Source: Nocardioides immobilis | GTDB taxonomy: Bacteria > Actinomycetota > Actinomycetes > Propionibacteriales > Nocardioidaceae | Assembly: GCF_003515065.1 (NCBI RefSeq) | Contig: NZ_QXGH01000016.1 | Span: 1-64,000, forward strand | Reading direction: 5' to 3' | DNA: 64,000 bases | Shown: piece by piece, positions 9,180 to 19,542 of the stretch | Layout of the letters: the number at the start of each line of letters is the position of its first letter | Numbering within the stretch: the first letter of the stretch is position 1 | The notes under the pieces: model-generated | The model's input: only the letters and a program-made list of their open reading frames with translations | Database searches by the model: none | Told to the model about the DNA's origin: nothing | Translations under genes and position numbers: made by a program

Positions 9180-9994
9180 GCCGGGTCCTCCTCACTGCTG
9201 GCCGTAGCGGCGTCCTTGCCGCCGGTCTCGGGCTTGGTCGCCAGGTCCTGCTCGAGCTGCGCGGTGAGCTCGTCGATGTCGTCGGCCAGGTCGCCGGCCA
9301 CCCGGACGGTGCCGCGTGCGGCGAGCACCCGCGACACCGAGGCCGCTGCGGGGCTGCCGTCGGGAAGCAGCGCCGGGGTGTCGACCGCGTTGTGCCGGGC
9401 GTAGACGCCGGGTGGCGGGAGCGGGCCGAGGTGGACGCCCTTGTCGCTGAAGTCGCGCACCCGCTTCGCGGCGAGCTCGGCCTGGTTGGCCCGCGGCGTG
9501 AGCCGCTCGCGGTGGGTCAGCACCATGGCGCCGACAGCAGCGGTGATCAGGAGCGCGCTGGTGACCTCGAACGCGAAGACGTAGCGGGAGAACAGCAGGC
9601 TCGCGAGCGCCGGCACGTTGCCACCGTCGTTGGCCTCGCCGAGACCGACCGCGGAGCCGAAGGTGATCTGCGTCAGCCCGACGACCATCACGACTGCGAA
9701 CACCAGGCCCGTCGCCCACGCCAGGGCACGCTGGCCCTTGATCGTCTCGACGAGCGAGTCGGACGCGTCGACCCCGACCAGCATCATCACGAACAGGAAG
9801 AGCATCAGGATCGCGCCGGTGTAGACGATGATCTGCACGGCGAAGAGGAACGGCGCCTCGAGCACGAGGTAGAGCACCGCGAGGCTCATCATCACGACGG
9901 CCAGGAGCAGCGCGGCGTGGACCGCCTTGCGCACGAAGAGGATGCCGAGCGCGGCCAGCACCATGATCGGCGCGAGCACCCAGAACGCGGTCAC
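9176..9994 (-). CDS. nuoJ: NADH-quinone oxidoreductase subunit J
   Basis: NuoJ contributes five membrane helices next to NuoK and NuoA. The first 165 residues are the recognisable NuoJ core, including the conserved [18 protein letters not shown] helix. At 272 aa it is longer than the roughly 184-aa E. coli protein because of a hydrophilic C-terminal tail (about residues 170-272), a feature of actinobacterial NuoJ. The GTG start at 9994 overlaps the nuoI stop (GTGA), and the stop overlaps the nuoK start (ATGA). Confidence 0.94.
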   Translation of the reverse strand: MTAFWVLAPIMVLAALGILFVRKAVHAALLLAVVMMSLAVLYLVLEAPFLFAVQIIVYTGAILMLFLFVMMLVGVDASDSLVETIKGQRALAWATGLVFAVVMVVGLTQITFGSAVGLGEANDGGNVPALASLLFSRYVFAFEVTSALLITAAVGAMVLTHRERLTPRANQAELAAKRVRDFSDKGVHLGPLPPPGVYARHNAVDTPALLPDGSPAAASVSRVLAARGTVRVAGDLADDIDELTAQLEQDLATKPETGGKDAATASSEEDPA

Positions 9995-10560
9995 GCGGTC
10001 TCACCTCCGGTGGCTGCCGGCTTGTAGTCGCCGCGGTAGTAGTCCTTCTCGTCCTCACCGAGCAACATCGGGTGCGGCGGCTGCTCCATGCCGGGCAGCA
10101 GCGGCGCGAGCAGGTCGGACTTCTCGTAGATCAGGCTGGACCGGCTGTCGTCGGCGAGCTCGTACTCGTTGGTCATCGTGAGCGCCCGGGTCGGGCACGC
10201 CTCGATGCAGAGCCCGCAGAGGATGCAGCGCAGGTAGTTGATCTGGTAGACGCGGCCGTAGCGCTCCCCGGGGCTGAACCGCTCGCCGTCGGGCCCGTCG
10301 CTGTTGGACGCGCCCTCGACGTAGATCGCGTCGGCCGGGCACGCCCAGGCGCAGAGCTCGCACCCGATGCACTTCTCCAGGCCGTCGGGCCACCGGTTGA
10401 GCTGGTGCCGGCCGTGGAACCGCGGCGCGGTCGGGAACTTCTCCTTGGGGTACTGCTCCGTGACGACCTTGCGGAACATGGTCCGGAAGGTGACGCCGAA
10501 CCCGGCGACCGGGTCCCAGAACTGCTCCTTGAGAGACGGGTTTCCCTTGTTGTCAGCCAT
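9991..10560 (-). CDS. nuoI: NADH-quinone oxidoreductase subunit I (2x[4Fe-4S])
   Basis: NuoI holds iron-sulfur clusters N6a and N6b, which pass electrons from NuoG toward NuoB. The 189-aa protein shows two ferredoxin motifs: C64, C67, C70, C74 ([12 protein letters not shown]) and C112, C115, C118, C122 ([12 protein letters not shown]). The N-terminal stretch [15 protein letters not shown] is the amphipathic anchor that lies on the membrane. It begins inside the last codons of nuoH (8-bp overlap) and its stop overlaps the nuoJ GTG. Confidence 0.96.
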   Translation of the reverse strand: MADNKGNPSLKEQFWDPVAGFGVTFRTMFRKVVTEQYPKEKFPTAPRFHGRHQLNRWPDGLEKCIGCELCAWACPADAIYVEGASNSDGPDGERFSPGERYGRVYQINYLRCILCGLCIEACPTRALTMTNEYELADDSRSSLIYEKSDLLAPLLPGMEQPPHPMLLGEDEKDYYRGDYKPAATGGETA

Positions 10561-11911
10561 CGTTCGCCCCTAGGTCTGCAGTGCGGTCGGTGGTGCCAGC
10601 TGGTCCCGGCGTGCTGGTGATCGGTGCGCCCGACGCGAAGACCAGCGGTCGGGCGGCGCCTCGCACCGCGCCGCCGGCGGGCATCGGCGGGACGGGGAAG
10701 CCGCCCTCGCGCGGCGCCGCGACCTGCGTCGCCTCGTCCGCGGCCTTCTTCTCGGGGATCAGGAACAGCAGCAGGAACACCGCAAGCAGTACGCCGGCCA
10801 CGATCATCGCGGTCTGGCGGTCGAACTCGAGGTCGTCGCGGGCGACCCGCATGGTGGCGACCGCGAGGATCCACACCAGCGAGATCGGGATCAGCCGCTT
10901 CCACCCGAACGCCATGAACTGGTCGTAGCGCAGTCGCGGCAGCGAGCCGCGCAGCCAGATGAAGATGAAGATGAAGAACAGGACCTTGCCGAAGAACCAG
11001 AGCACCGGCCAGTAGCCCTCGTTGGCGCCGGCCCAGACCTCGTCGATCCAGAACGGTGCGTGCCAGCCGCCGAGGAACAGGGTCGTCGCGAGCGCCGAGA
11101 CCGTCGCCATGTTGATGTACTCGGCGAGGAAGAAGAGCGCGAATTTCAGCGAGGAGTACTCGGTGTGGAAGCCGCCGACCAGCTCGCCCTCCGCCTCCGG
11201 GAGGTCGAACGGCGCGCGGTTGGTCTCACCGACCATCGCGATCGTGTAGATCACGAACGACGGCAGCAGGATCAGGCCGAACCAGAAGTCGTCCTGGGCG
11301 GCCACGATCTCGCTGGTCGACATCGAGCCGGCGTACATGAAGACCGACACCAGGGCGAGGCCCATCGCGACCTCGTAGGAGATCATCTGGGCGCTCGAGC
11401 GGAGGCCGCCGAGCAGGGAGTACGTCGACCCGCTGGACCAGCCGCCGAGCACGATGCCGTAGATGCCGATCGACGCGATCGCCATCACGAACAGCACGGC
11501 GACGGGCATGTCGGTGAGCTGGAGCGGGGTGACCGTGTCGGTGAACGGGATCGTCACCTCGGGGCCGAACGGGATCACACTGAAGGTCACGAAGGCGGGG
11601 ATGACCGCGATGACCGGCGCGATGATGAAGACCAGCTTGTCGGCGGCCTTCGGCGTCAGGTCTTCCTTGAGGGCCAGCTTGACGCCGTCGGCGAGCGACT
11701 GGAGCAGGCCGAAGGGGCCGTGCACGTTGGGACCGATCCGGTGCTGCATCCGGGCCACGACCCGCCGCTCCCACCAGATGTTGAAGAGCGTGAGCAGCAC
11801 CAGGACCAGGAAGATCAGCAGCGTCTTGAGGCCGATGACCCACCACGCGTCGTTGCCGAACGCGGGCAGCTCGTCGTAGTCCGCCGCGAGCGGCGCCATC
11901 AACGCGGTCAT
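10553..11911 (-). CDS. nuoH: NADH-quinone oxidoreductase subunit H
   Basis: NuoH forms the quinone-binding chamber at the junction of the complex I arms. From the ATG at 11911, which overlaps the nuoG stop (ATGA), it is 452 aa with about eight membrane helices. Hallmarks are [31 protein letters not shown] and the [18 protein letters not shown] loop that lines the quinone tunnel. The reading frame stays open far upstream inside nuoG, but the earlier part is not coding. A hydrophilic C-terminal tail after residue 385 ([10 protein letters not shown]...GANDG) exceeds the usual family length and is proline/glycine rich. Confidence 0.95.
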   Translation of the reverse strand: MTALMAPLAADYDELPAFGNDAWWVIGLKTLLIFLVLVLLTLFNIWWERRVVARMQHRIGPNVHGPFGLLQSLADGVKLALKEDLTPKAADKLVFIIAPVIAVIPAFVTFSVIPFGPEVTIPFTDTVTPLQLTDMPVAVLFVMAIASIGIYGIVLGGWSSGSTYSLLGGLRSSAQMISYEVAMGLALVSVFMYAGSMSTSEIVAAQDDFWFGLILLPSFVIYTIAMVGETNRAPFDLPEAEGELVGGFHTEYSSLKFALFFLAEYINMATVSALATTLFLGGWHAPFWIDEVWAGANEGYWPVLWFFGKVLFFIFIFIWLRGSLPRLRYDQFMAFGWKRLIPISLVWILAVATMRVARDDLEFDRQTAMIVAGVLLAVFLLLFLIPEKKAADEATQVAAPREGGFPVPPMPAGGAVRGAARPLVFASGAPITSTPGPAGTTDRTADLGANDG

Positions 11912-14334
11912 CCCTGTCCTCCCTCGACTCGCACCCGGCTGCCTGGCGAGGCCAGGTCGCTGAGCACACCGGCACCGAACGAGTTCGCCGGCACCCACAC
12001 CACGCCCGCGACCAGGTCGTCGCCGACCTCGGCCGGCAGCGTCACCGAGCCGCGGTCCCCGGTCAGCGTGACCGTCGGCCCGCAGGCGTCGAAGACGTCC
12101 TGCGGGAGCAGCGCGACCGGGGTGCGGGCCGTGGCCTTGAGGTACTTGTCGCCGTCCTGCATCCGGCCGTTGTCGATCGACTGCTTCCAGGTCGACAGGA
12201 CCAGGCCGTCGGTGGCCTCGACCGGCTCGACCGCCGTGTCGACTGCTGCCGAGGCGTTCCGCTCGCCGTCCCACGGACCCAGCTGCGCCATCTCGGCGCG
12301 GGTCTGCTCGACGGTGCGGAGGCCGAGCGGCGCGCCCACTCCCAACGAGCTCAGCTCGGTCGCGATGCCGGCCAGGATCCGCACCTCCGGGAGCGACGCC
12401 GGGTTGCGCAGCGCCGCATCGAACGGCCGCACCCGGCCTTCCCAGTTGACGAACGTGCCGGCCTTGTCGGTCACCGGCGCGACCGGCAGGACGACATCCG
12501 CGGCGCGGGTCACCTCGGTCTCGCGGAGGTCGAGGGCGACGACGAAGCCGGCGGCCTTGATGGCGGCACGGGTGGCCGCCGGGTCGGTGGTGTCGGCCGG
12601 GTCGACGCCGGCGATCAGCAGACCGCCGAGCTCTCCTGCGGCGAGAGCGGCGACGATGCCGTCGGCGTCGCGGCCCTCGGTCTCGGTCAGGGAGTCCACT
12701 CCCCACGCCGTGGCGATGTCTACCCGCGCGCCCGCGTCGGCCACGGGGCGGCCACCGGGGAGCAGGTTCGGCAGGCAGCCGGCCTCGATCGCACCCCGGT
12801 CGCCCGCACGGCGCGGCACCCAGGCCAGCCGGGCGCCCGACCTCGCAGCGAGGTCGGCAGCGGCGGTGAGCGCGCCGGGCGAGGTCGCCAGCCGTTCGCC
12901 GACCAGGATCACGGTGCCACCGTCCACGTCGTCGCCGAGGTCGGCCAACGCGGCCGCCTCGTCGCCGGGAACGGTGGGGACCAGGCGGGCGCTGAGCTTC
13001 GACAGGCCGCGCGAGGTGTACGGCGCGACCGCGATCACCTCGGTGCCACCGGCCAGGACGCTCTTGCGCAGGCGCAGCCAGATCGCGCCGGCCTCGTCCT
13101 CGGGCTCGAGCCCGACCAGGACGACCTTCGCGGCCGACTCCAGGTCGCCGTACGTCACCCCGCCGTTGCCGGGCGCGGTCAGCACCACGTGCTGCGCGAG
13201 GAACGCCGTCTCCTCGGCCGACAGTGGCCGCGACCGGAAGTCGATGTCGTTGGTGCCGAGCGCGACCCGTGCCAGCTTGCTGTAGGCGTAGGCGTCCTCG
13301 ACGGTCAGCCGGCCGCCGGTCAGCACCCCTACACCGCTGCCGCCTCCGGCGTTGGCGTCCATCGCGGCAGCCAGGCCGCGGGCGGCGACGGCGAACGCTT
13401 CCGGCCACGACGCCGGGCGGAGCACACCGTCGGTGCCCCGGACCTGCGGGTAGGTGATCCGGTCGTCGCCGTGCGCGTAGGCGAAGGCGAACCGGTCCTT
13501 GTCGGTGATCCACTCCTCGTTGACCGCCGGGTCGTCGCCGGACTGCCGGCGCATCACCTTGCCGCGCCGGTGGTCGACGCGGATCGCGGAGCCGCAGGCG
13601 TCGTGCTCGGCGACCGCGGGGCTGGAGACGAGGTCGAACGGGCGGGACCGGAAGCGGTAGGCCTCGGAGGTCAGCGCACCGACCGGGCAGATCTGGATGA
13701 CGTTGCCGGAGAAGTACGACAGGAAGGGCGCGTCGTCGGCGATGCCGATCTGCTGCTCGGCACCGCGCTCGACGAGCGCGATGAACGGGTCACCCGCGAT
13801 CTCGTCGGCGAACCGGGTGCAGCGCTGGCAGACGATGCAGCGCTCGCGGTCGAGCAGCACGATCGGCGAGAGGTTGATCGGCTTGGGGAAGGTGCGCTTG
13901 ATGTTGCCGGCGAAGCGCGAGTCGCCACGGCCGTTGGACATCGCCTGGTTCTGCAGCGGGCACTCGCCGCCCTTGTCGCAGACCGGGCAGTCGAGCGGGT
14001 GGTTGATGAGCAGGAACTCCATGACGCCCTGCTGCGCCTTGTCGGCGACCGGGCTGGTGACCTGGGTGTTGACCACCATGCCCTCAGCCACCGGCAGCGT
14101 GCAGGAGGCCTGGGGCTTGGGGAAGCCCCGGCCGTTGCCGGCGTCCGGTACGTCGACCAGGCACTGTCGGCAGGCGCCGACCGGCGCGAGCAGCGGGTGG
14201 TCGCAGAACCGCGGGACCTGGACGCCGACCTGCTCGGCCGCGCGGATCACCAGGGTGTCCTTGGGTACGGCGACCTGGATGCCGTCGATCGTGACGTTGA
14301 CCAGATCCGTGAGCTTGTCCGGGGTGGTGGTCAT
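11908..14334 (-). CDS. nuoG: NADH-quinone oxidoreductase subunit G
   Basis: NuoG is the large electron-carrying subunit of the peripheral arm (808 aa). The [2Fe-2S] ligands are C44, C55, C58, C78. The His-ligated [4Fe-4S] N5 site is H112, C116, C119, C125, and N4 is C166, C169, C172, C216. A molybdopterin-oxidoreductase-like domain fills the rest but has no catalytic cofactor role in this family. The extra N7 cluster of E. coli and Thermus seems absent: at its place only C247 remains ([12 protein letters not shown]), and the distal cysteine position reads [11 protein letters not shown] at 14334 overlaps the nuoF TGA; stop overlaps nuoH. Confidence 0.95.
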   Translation of the reverse strand: MTTTPDKLTDLVNVTIDGIQVAVPKDTLVIRAAEQVGVQVPRFCDHPLLAPVGACRQCLVDVPDAGNGRGFPKPQASCTLPVAEGMVVNTQVTSPVADKAQQGVMEFLLINHPLDCPVCDKGGECPLQNQAMSNGRGDSRFAGNIKRTFPKPINLSPIVLLDRERCIVCQRCTRFADEIAGDPFIALVERGAEQQIGIADDAPFLSYFSGNVIQICPVGALTSEAYRFRSRPFDLVSSPAVAEHDACGSAIRVDHRRGKVMRRQSGDDPAVNEEWITDKDRFAFAYAHGDDRITYPQVRGTDGVLRPASWPEAFAVAARGLAAAMDANAGGGSGVGVLTGGRLTVEDAYAYSKLARVALGTNDIDFRSRPLSAEETAFLAQHVVLTAPGNGGVTYGDLESAAKVVLVGLEPEDEAGAIWLRLRKSVLAGGTEVIAVAPYTSRGLSKLSARLVPTVPGDEAAALADLGDDVDGGTVILVGERLATSPGALTAAADLAARSGARLAWVPRRAGDRGAIEAGCLPNLLPGGRPVADAGARVDIATAWGVDSLTETEGRDADGIVAALAAGELGGLLIAGVDPADTTDPAATRAAIKAAGFVVALDLRETEVTRAADVVLPVAPVTDKAGTFVNWEGRVRPFDAALRNPASLPEVRILAGIATELSSLGVGAPLGLRTVEQTRAEMAQLGPWDGERNASAAVDTAVEPVEATDGLVLSTWKQSIDNGRMQDGDKYLKATARTPVALLPQDVFDACGPTVTLTGDRGSVTLPAEVGDDLVAGVVWVPANSFGAGVLSDLASPGSRVRVEGGQG

Positions 14335-15650
14335 GCCGACACCTCCACCGTCGACGCGGAGCCGAACACCGTCGACCGGGCGGGGTCGAACGGACAGCCG
14401 CCGTGGGTCAGGTGGGCGAGGTACTCGTCGCGGAAGTACTGGATCGAGCTCGAGATCGGGCTGGTCGCGCCGTCACCGAGCGCGCAGAACGAGCGGCCCA
14501 GGATGTTGTCGCACTGGTCGAGGAGCAGGTCGAGGTCAGCCTCGGTGCCCTGGCCCTTCTCCAGGCGGGCGAGCGTCTGGACGAGCCACCAGGTGCCCTC
14601 ACGGCAGGGCGTGCACTTGCCGCACGACTCGTGCTTGTAGAACTCCGTCCAGCGCAGTACCGCACGGACGACGCAGACGGTCTCGTCGAAGATCTGCAGG
14701 GCCCGGGTGCCGAGCATGGAGCCGGCCGCGCCGACGCCCTCAAAGTCGAGCGGGACGTCGAGGTGCTCGGCGGTCAGCAGTGGGGTGCTGGACCCGCCCG
14801 GGGTCCAGAACTTCAGGTCGTGTCCCTCGCGGATGCCTCCGGCGAGGTCGAGCAGCTCACGCAGGGTGATGCCGAGCGGTGCTTCGTACTGGCCGGGCTT
14901 CTGCACGTGCCCGGAGAGGGAGAAGATGCCGAAGCCCTTGGACTTCTCGGTGCCCATCGACGCGAACCACTTGGCGCCGTTGGTGATGATGCTCGGCACC
15001 GAGGCGATCGACTCGACGTTGTTGATGACGGTCGGGCTCGCGTAGAGGCCGGCGACGGCGGGGAACGGCGGCCGGAGGCGCGGCTGGCCGCGGCGGCCCT
15101 CGAGACCCTCGAGGAGCGCGGTCTCCTCGCCGCAGATGTAGGCGCCGGCACCGGCGTGGACGACGACGTCGAGGTCGTAGCCGGAGCCGTGGATGTTGGT
15201 GCCGAGGTGGCCCGCGGCGTACGCCTCGGCGACGGCGGCCTGGACCCGGCGGATGACGTGGAGGACCTCGCCGCGGATGTAGATGAACGCCTTGTTGGCC
15301 CGGATCGCGTAGGAGCTGACGATCACGCCCTCCACGAGGACGTGGGGGTTGCCCATCATCAGCGGGATGTCCTTGCAGGTGCCCGGCTCGGACTCGTCGG
15401 CGTTGACCACGAGGTACTTCGGCCTGGGGTTGTCCTGCGGGATGAACGACCACTTCATGCCGGTCGGGAAGCCCGCGCCGCCCCGGCCGCGGAGGCCGGA
15501 GTCCTTGACGGCGGCGATGACGTCGTCCTGCTTCATGGCGAAGGCCTTGTCGAGCGACTGGTAGCCGCCCTTGGCCTCGTACGCCGGCAGCGTCCACGCG
15601 CGGTCGACGTCCCACATGTCGGTGAGGACCGGGGTCAACGTGTCAGGCAT
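14331..15650 (-). CDS. nuoF: NADH-quinone oxidoreductase subunit F (NADH, FMN and [4Fe-4S])
   Basis: NuoF oxidises NADH and passes electrons through FMN to cluster N3. I start it at the ATG at 15650 ([13 protein letters not shown]), giving 439 aa. An in-frame extension to 15722 is Arg-rich and lies in nuoE. Residues 52-64 ([13 protein letters not shown]) bind FMN and NADH, and residues around 175-185 ([13 protein letters not shown]) complete the site. The N3 ligands are in [13 protein letters not shown] plus the cysteine of SFCALGDG. It overlaps the nuoE stop by 8 bp and nuoG by 4 bp. Confidence 0.96.
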   Translation of the reverse strand: MPDTLTPVLTDMWDVDRAWTLPAYEAKGGYQSLDKAFAMKQDDVIAAVKDSGLRGRGGAGFPTGMKWSFIPQDNPRPKYLVVNADESEPGTCKDIPLMMGNPHVLVEGVIVSSYAIRANKAFIYIRGEVLHVIRRVQAAVAEAYAAGHLGTNIHGSGYDLDVVVHAGAGAYICGEETALLEGLEGRRGQPRLRPPFPAVAGLYASPTVINNVESIASVPSIITNGAKWFASMGTEKSKGFGIFSLSGHVQKPGQYEAPLGITLRELLDLAGGIREGHDLKFWTPGGSSTPLLTAEHLDVPLDFEGVGAAGSMLGTRALQIFDETVCVVRAVLRWTEFYKHESCGKCTPCREGTWWLVQTLARLEKGQGTEADLDLLLDQCDNILGRSFCALGDGATSPISSSIQYFRDEYLAHLTHGGCPFDPARSTVFGSASTVEVSA

Positions 15651-16356
15651 CGGCCTGTCCCTCCTTCGGCGCCTCGACCGCGGGCACCGCCGCGACGTCG
15701 GGGGCCTTCCAGCCGTTCTCACGCGCGAGCGCCAGGCCGGCGAGACTGGCCGGCCCGGCAGCGGGACCCTCGTCGACGCGGCCGTCGGGGAAGCCGGCGA
15801 GCACGCGCTCGGCCTCGCGCCAGGTGCAGAGCCGGGGCCCGCGGGTCGATCGGACGTCGTGGCCGGCGCGGAGCGCCTCGACCATCTGGACGGCCCCTTC
15901 GGGGGTCTGGTTGTCCATGAACTCCCAGTTGACCATCACGACCGGGGCGTAGTCGCAGGCCGCGTTGCACTCGACGTGCTCGAGGCTGACGGAGTACTGG
16001 TCGCCCTGGCGCTGCTCGGCGACCTCGTCGTTGCCGATGTCGAGGTGCTCCTTGAGCCGGTCGAAGATCGCGTCGCCACCCATCACCGCGCACAGGGTGT
16101 TGGTGCAGACGCCGACGTGGAAGTCGCCGACCGCGTGCCGCTTGTACATCGTGTAGAAGGTCGCGACGCCGCTGACCTCCGCCGCCGAGATGTCGAGGAT
16201 ATCGGCGCAGGCCTCGATGGCCTCCGGGGTCACCTTGCCCTGCGCGGACTGCACGAGGTGCAGCATCGGCAGCAGGCCGGAGCGCTTCTCCGGGTAGCGG
16301 CCGGCGATCTCACGCAGCTCGTTGAGCGTCTTGTCGTCCAGGGACTGGTTCTTCAT
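15643..16356 (-). CDS. nuoE: NADH-quinone oxidoreductase subunit E ([2Fe-2S])
   Basis: NuoE carries the N1a [2Fe-2S] cluster beside the FMN site of NuoF. From ATG 16356 ([14 protein letters not shown]) it is 237 aa. The thioredoxin-like fold's four ligands are C84 and C89 (CTNTLC) and C130 and C134 (CNAAC). After residue 175 it has an extra hydrophilic tail of about 60 residues, ending [12 protein letters not shown], beyond the E. coli length of 166. The ATG overlaps the nuoD stop by one base. Confidence 0.95.
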   Translation of the reverse strand: MKNQSLDDKTLNELREIAGRYPEKRSGLLPMLHLVQSAQGKVTPEAIEACADILDISAAEVSGVATFYTMYKRHAVGDFHVGVCTNTLCAVMGGDAIFDRLKEHLDIGNDEVAEQRQGDQYSVSLEHVECNAACDYAPVVMVNWEFMDNQTPEGAVQMVEALRAGHDVRSTRGPRLCTWREAERVLAGFPDGRVDEGPAAGPASLAGLALARENGWKAPDVAAVPAVEAPKEGQADA

Positions 16357-17714
16357 CACCGGTCGACGCCTCCCATCACCGGGTCGATGCTGGCGATCGC
16401 GACGATGACGTCGGCGATCATGCTGCCCTCGCTCATCACGCCCATGGCCTGCAGGTTGTTGAACGACGGGTCGCGGAAGTGCGCACGGAACGGCCGGGTG
16501 CCGCCGTCGGAGACGACGTGGGCACCGAGCTCGCCGCGCGGCGACTCGATGGGGACGTAGGCCTGGCCGGCCGGCACCCGGAAGCCCTCGGTCACCAGCT
16601 TGAAGTGGTGGATCAGCGCCTCCATCGACTCGCCCATGATCTGGCGGATGTGGTCGAGGCTGTTGCCCATGCCGTCGCTGCCGATCGCGAGCTGGCTGGG
16701 CCAGGCGATCTTCTTGTCGGCGACCATGACCGGCTCGCCCTCCATCCGCGCGAGGCGGTCGGCCGCCTGCTCGATGATCTTGAGCGACTCCCACATCTCG
16801 TTGAGGCGCACCCGGAACCGGCCGTAGGAGTCGGCGGTGTCCCACGTCTGGACGTCGAAGTCATAGGTCTCGTAGCCGCAGTACGGCGACGTCTTGCGCA
16901 GGTCCCACGGGTAGCCGGTGCTGCGCACGATCGGGCCGGTGAGGCCGAGCGCGAGGCACCCCTCGAGGTCGAGGTGGCCGACGCCCTCGAGCCGGGCCTT
17001 GAAGATCGGGTTGGCGTTGCAGAGTGCGGCGTACTCCGGGAGCCGCTTCTTCATCAGGGCGACGAAGCCGCGGATCTCGTCGAGCGCGCCCGGCGGCAGG
17101 TCCTGGGCGACGCCGCCGGGGCGGATGAACGCGTGGTTCATCCGCAGGCCCGTGATCAGCTCGAACAGGTCGAGCACCAGCTCCCGCTCGCGGAAGCCGA
17201 TCGTCATCACGGTGAGTGCGCCGATCTCCATGCCGCCGGTCGCGATGCAGACCAGGTGGGAGGAGATCCGGTTCAGCTCCATGAGCAGTACCCGCATCAC
17301 CGAGGCCTTCTCGGGGATGTCGTCCTCGATGTCGAGCAGCCGCTCGATGCCGAGCACGTAGGTCATCTCGTTGAAGAACGGGCTCAGGTAGTCCATCCGG
17401 GTGCAGAACGTCGTGCCCTGCACCCAGGAGCGGTACTCCATGTTCTTCTCGATGCCGGTGTGGAGGTAGCCGATGCCGCACCGGGCCTCGGTCACCGTCT
17501 CGCCCTCGAGCTCGAGGATCAGCCGCAGCACGCCGTGGGTCGACGGGTGCTGCGGGCCCATGTTGACCACGACGCGCTCCTGCGCGTCGCCGCCCTCCTC
17601 GCCGAGGCCGGCCGCGATGTCGTCCCAGTCCTGGCCGCTGACGGTGAAGACTCGGTCAGCGGGCGCGTCGGTGGCCTCCGACGCGCCTGCGTAGAGGTCC
17701 TCGTTGGTGGTCAT
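16356..17714 (-). CDS. nuoD: NADH-quinone oxidoreductase subunit D
   Basis: NuoD, related to the large subunit of [NiFe] hydrogenases, forms the quinone head-group site with NuoB. Starting at ATG 17714 it is 452 aa. Conserved segments include [17 protein letters not shown] (the histidine pair that contacts quinone), [22 protein letters not shown] and the C-terminal [13 protein letters not shown]. It is a separate gene from nuoC, unlike the fused nuoCD of E. coli. ATGA overlap with nuoC upstream and a one-base overlap with nuoE downstream. Confidence 0.96.
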   Translation of the reverse strand: MTTNEDLYAGASEATDAPADRVFTVSGQDWDDIAAGLGEEGGDAQERVVVNMGPQHPSTHGVLRLILELEGETVTEARCGIGYLHTGIEKNMEYRSWVQGTTFCTRMDYLSPFFNEMTYVLGIERLLDIEDDIPEKASVMRVLLMELNRISSHLVCIATGGMEIGALTVMTIGFRERELVLDLFELITGLRMNHAFIRPGGVAQDLPPGALDEIRGFVALMKKRLPEYAALCNANPIFKARLEGVGHLDLEGCLALGLTGPIVRSTGYPWDLRKTSPYCGYETYDFDVQTWDTADSYGRFRVRLNEMWESLKIIEQAADRLARMEGEPVMVADKKIAWPSQLAIGSDGMGNSLDHIRQIMGESMEALIHHFKLVTEGFRVPAGQAYVPIESPRGELGAHVVSDGGTRPFRAHFRDPSFNNLQAMGVMSEGSMIADVIVAIASIDPVMGGVDR

Positions 17715-18433
17715 GAGTAAGACCTCCTCTGGTCGGGCGGCGGGATGGTGCCGCCCTTGTACTCGACCGGGATGCCGCCGAGCGGGTAGTCCTTGCGCTG
17801 CGGGAAGCCGGGCCAGTCGTCGGGCATCAGGATCCGGGTCAGCGCCGGGTGGCCGTCGAAGATGATCCCGAACATGTCGTAGGCCTCGCGCTCGTGCCAG
17901 TCCACCGCGGGGTAGACCGGGCACAGCGACGGCAGGTGCGGGTCGGCGTCGGGAACGCTGACCTCGACCCGGATCCGCCGGTTGAAGGTCATCGACAGGA
18001 AGCTGTAGACAGCGTGCAGCTCGCGCCCGGTGTCGGCCGGGTAGTGCACGCCGCTGACGCCGGCGCAGAGCTCGAAGCGCAGCTTCGGGTCGTCGCGCAG
18101 CAGCTTGGCCGCGGCGATCAGGTTGTCCGGCGCGATGTGGAAGGTGATCTCGCCGCGGTGGATCACGACCGAGTCGATGAGGGGGTCGAGGCCGTCGGCG
18201 ACGACGTCGAACCAACCGCCGTAGGGGCGCTCGGCCGCGGGCGGGTAGACCACAGGGGCGACCAGTCCGCCGTACCCGCTGGTGTCGCCGGTGCCCTTGA
18301 CGCCGAACATGCCGTGCCGCTCGCCGATCGGGCGCACCTCGCCGGTCGGGGCGGGGACGTTCTCGGGCGACTGCTCGACGGCGGGCTGCTCGACCGCGGG
18401 CGCCGGCCCGGCAGCCTTCTTCTCGTCCGTCAC
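17711..18433 (-). CDS. nuoC: NADH-quinone oxidoreductase subunit C
   Basis: NuoC is a structural subunit of the hydrophilic arm's connecting module. The 240-aa product has the family signature ([23 protein letters not shown]...[18 protein letters not shown]) in residues 175-225. A low-complexity Ala/Pro/Glu N-terminus of about 35 residues ([20 protein letters not shown]) precedes the domain and looks disordered. The GTG start at 18433 overlaps the nuoB stop as GTGA, and the stop overlaps nuoD as ATGA. Confidence 0.95.
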   Translation of the reverse strand: MTDEKKAAGPAPAVEQPAVEQSPENVPAPTGEVRPIGERHGMFGVKGTGDTSGYGGLVAPVVYPPAAERPYGGWFDVVADGLDPLIDSVVIHRGEITFHIAPDNLIAAAKLLRDDPKLRFELCAGVSGVHYPADTGRELHAVYSFLSMTFNRRIRVEVSVPDADPHLPSLCPVYPAVDWHEREAYDMFGIIFDGHPALTRILMPDDWPGFPQRKDYPLGGIPVEYKGGTIPPPDQRRSYS

Positions 18434-18984
18434 CGCAGCAGACCCTTCATGTCACTGGTGGGCAGCGCGACCAGGCCCTCGGCCTCGAGCTCGCGGATCT
18501 GGGCGAGCCGGTTGACGCCGAGCGGGGTCGCCTTGACCTTGTCGTGGAGCTTGAGGATCGCGTCGATCAGCATCTCCGGCCGCGGCGGGCAGCCGGGGAG
18601 GTACATGTCGACGGGTACGACGTGGTCGACCCCCTGGACGACCGCGTAGTTGTTGAACATGCCGCCGCTGCTGGCGCAGACGCCCATCGCGAGCACCCAC
18701 TTGGGCTCAGCCATCTGGTCGTAGATCTGGCGGAGGACCGGTGCCATCTTCTGGCTGACGCGGCCGGCCACGATCATCAGGTCGGCCTGGCGTGGACTGG
18801 CACGGAAGACCTCCATGCCGAACCGGGCGAGGTCGTACTTCGGGCCACCGCTGGTCATCATCTCGATGGCGCAGCAGGCGAGGCCGAACGTCGCGGGCCA
18901 GAAGCTGGCCTTGCGGAAGTAGCCGGCGACGCCCTCGACCGTGGTCAGCAGGACGCCGCTGGGGAGCTTCTCTTCGAGTCCCAC
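18430..18984 (-). CDS. nuoB: NADH-quinone oxidoreductase subunit B (N2 cluster)
   Basis: NuoB binds N2, the last [4Fe-4S] cluster, which reduces menaquinone. The 184-aa protein shows the ligands as the tandem cysteines C37-C38 (LACCAIEMM), C103 (GVCASSGG) and C132 (GCPPRP). A GTG start at 18984 is supported by GAGGGA about 8 nt upstream. It follows nuoA after 12 bp. Confidence 0.96.
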   Translation of the reverse strand: MGLEEKLPSGVLLTTVEGVAGYFRKASFWPATFGLACCAIEMMTSGGPKYDLARFGMEVFRASPRQADLMIVAGRVSQKMAPVLRQIYDQMAEPKWVLAMGVCASSGGMFNNYAVVQGVDHVVPVDMYLPGCPPRPEMLIDAILKLHDKVKATPLGVNRLAQIRELEAEGLVALPTSDMKGLLR

Positions 18985-18996
18985 AGATGTTCCCTC

Positions 18997-19353
18997 TCAG
19001 TCCCAGTCGAGTCCGCCGCGGCGCCACACATAGGCGTACGCGACGAAGACGGTGGCGATGAAGACGACCATCTCGATCAACCCGAACCACGACATCTGGT
19101 CGAAGTACACGGCCCACGGGTAGAGGAAGATGATCTCGATGTCGAAGACGATGAAGAGCATCGCGGTGATGTAGTACTTCACCGGGAAGCGGCCGCCGAT
19201 CGCCTGCGGGGTCGGCTCGATGCCGCACTCGTAGGAGTCGAGCTTCGCCCGGTTGTAGCGAGCGGGCCCGGTGAGCGCACTCATCGCGACCGAGCCGACT
19301 GCGAAAAGTGCGGCCAGGGCCGCAAGGACCAGTACCGGCGTGTAGAGCTCCAA
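18997..19353 (-). CDS. nuoA: NADH-quinone oxidoreductase subunit A
   Basis: NuoA has three membrane helices and opens the operon. I choose the TTG at 19353 (LELYTPVLVLAAL), which gives 118 aa, the normal family length, and sits behind GGGACGG. A GTG 84 bp further upstream would add a hydrophilic stretch unlike NuoA and would begin just outside a Rex-like operator. The conserved loop YNRAKLDSYECGIEPTPQAI and the helix FDIEIIFLYPWAV identify it. It is the promoter-proximal gene of the run that ends with the prenyl synthase. Confidence 0.93.
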   Translation of the reverse strand: MELYTPVLVLAALAALFAVGSVAMSALTGPARYNRAKLDSYECGIEPTPQAIGGRFPVKYYITAMLFIVFDIEIIFLYPWAVYFDQMSWFGLIEMVVFIATVFVAYAYVWRRGGLDWD

Positions 19354-19405
19354 CTGCCGTCCCTTCCCGTGTGCGGGCCCCTCATCGGGCGTCGCGTTCG
19401 TGATC

Positions 19406-19423
19406 TTGTGAACAGAATCACGA
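19406..19423. promoter_or_regulatory. Candidate Rex operator upstream of nuoA
   Basis: TTGTGAACAGAATCACGA matches the Rex consensus TTGTGAACGCGTTCACAA at 13 of 18 positions, with a perfect left half. A wider palindrome brackets it (CGTGAT at 19399-19404, ATCACG at 19417-19422). It lies about 53 bp before the nuoA start. A rex gene is in the window (51957-52673), and Rex control of nuo is known in Streptomyces. Confidence 0.55.
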
Positions 19424-19505
19424 GTGGCGCGGCACACATACTGCCACCCCGCGACACCCGCTGCACAACGGGGTAGGAGGGTCGCGTGGCGGTCCGCTGG
19501 ACGGC

Positions 19506-19535
19506 GATTTAGGGCAGCAGGACGTGCACTAAATC
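19506..19535. terminator. Inverted repeat after the DUF3592 gene
   Basis: GATTTAG (19506-19512) pairs with CTAAATC (19529-19535) around a 16-nt loop; ACGG/CCGT outside can extend the stem with a 2-nt bulge. It begins 8 bp beyond the stop of the minus-strand DUF3592 gene. No T-tract follows. Confidence 0.4.
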
Positions 19536-19542
19536 CGTCGGC

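Noticed and set aside
11060..13285. 741-codon plus-strand frame opposite nuoG/nuoH
   Set aside because: Low-complexity charged and Ser/Arg-rich sequence, a compositional shadow of the nuo genes.
11912..13513. N-terminal extension of the nuoH frame
   Set aside because: The upstream part is out-of-frame nuoG sequence; nuoH has a clear ATG overlapping the nuoG stop.
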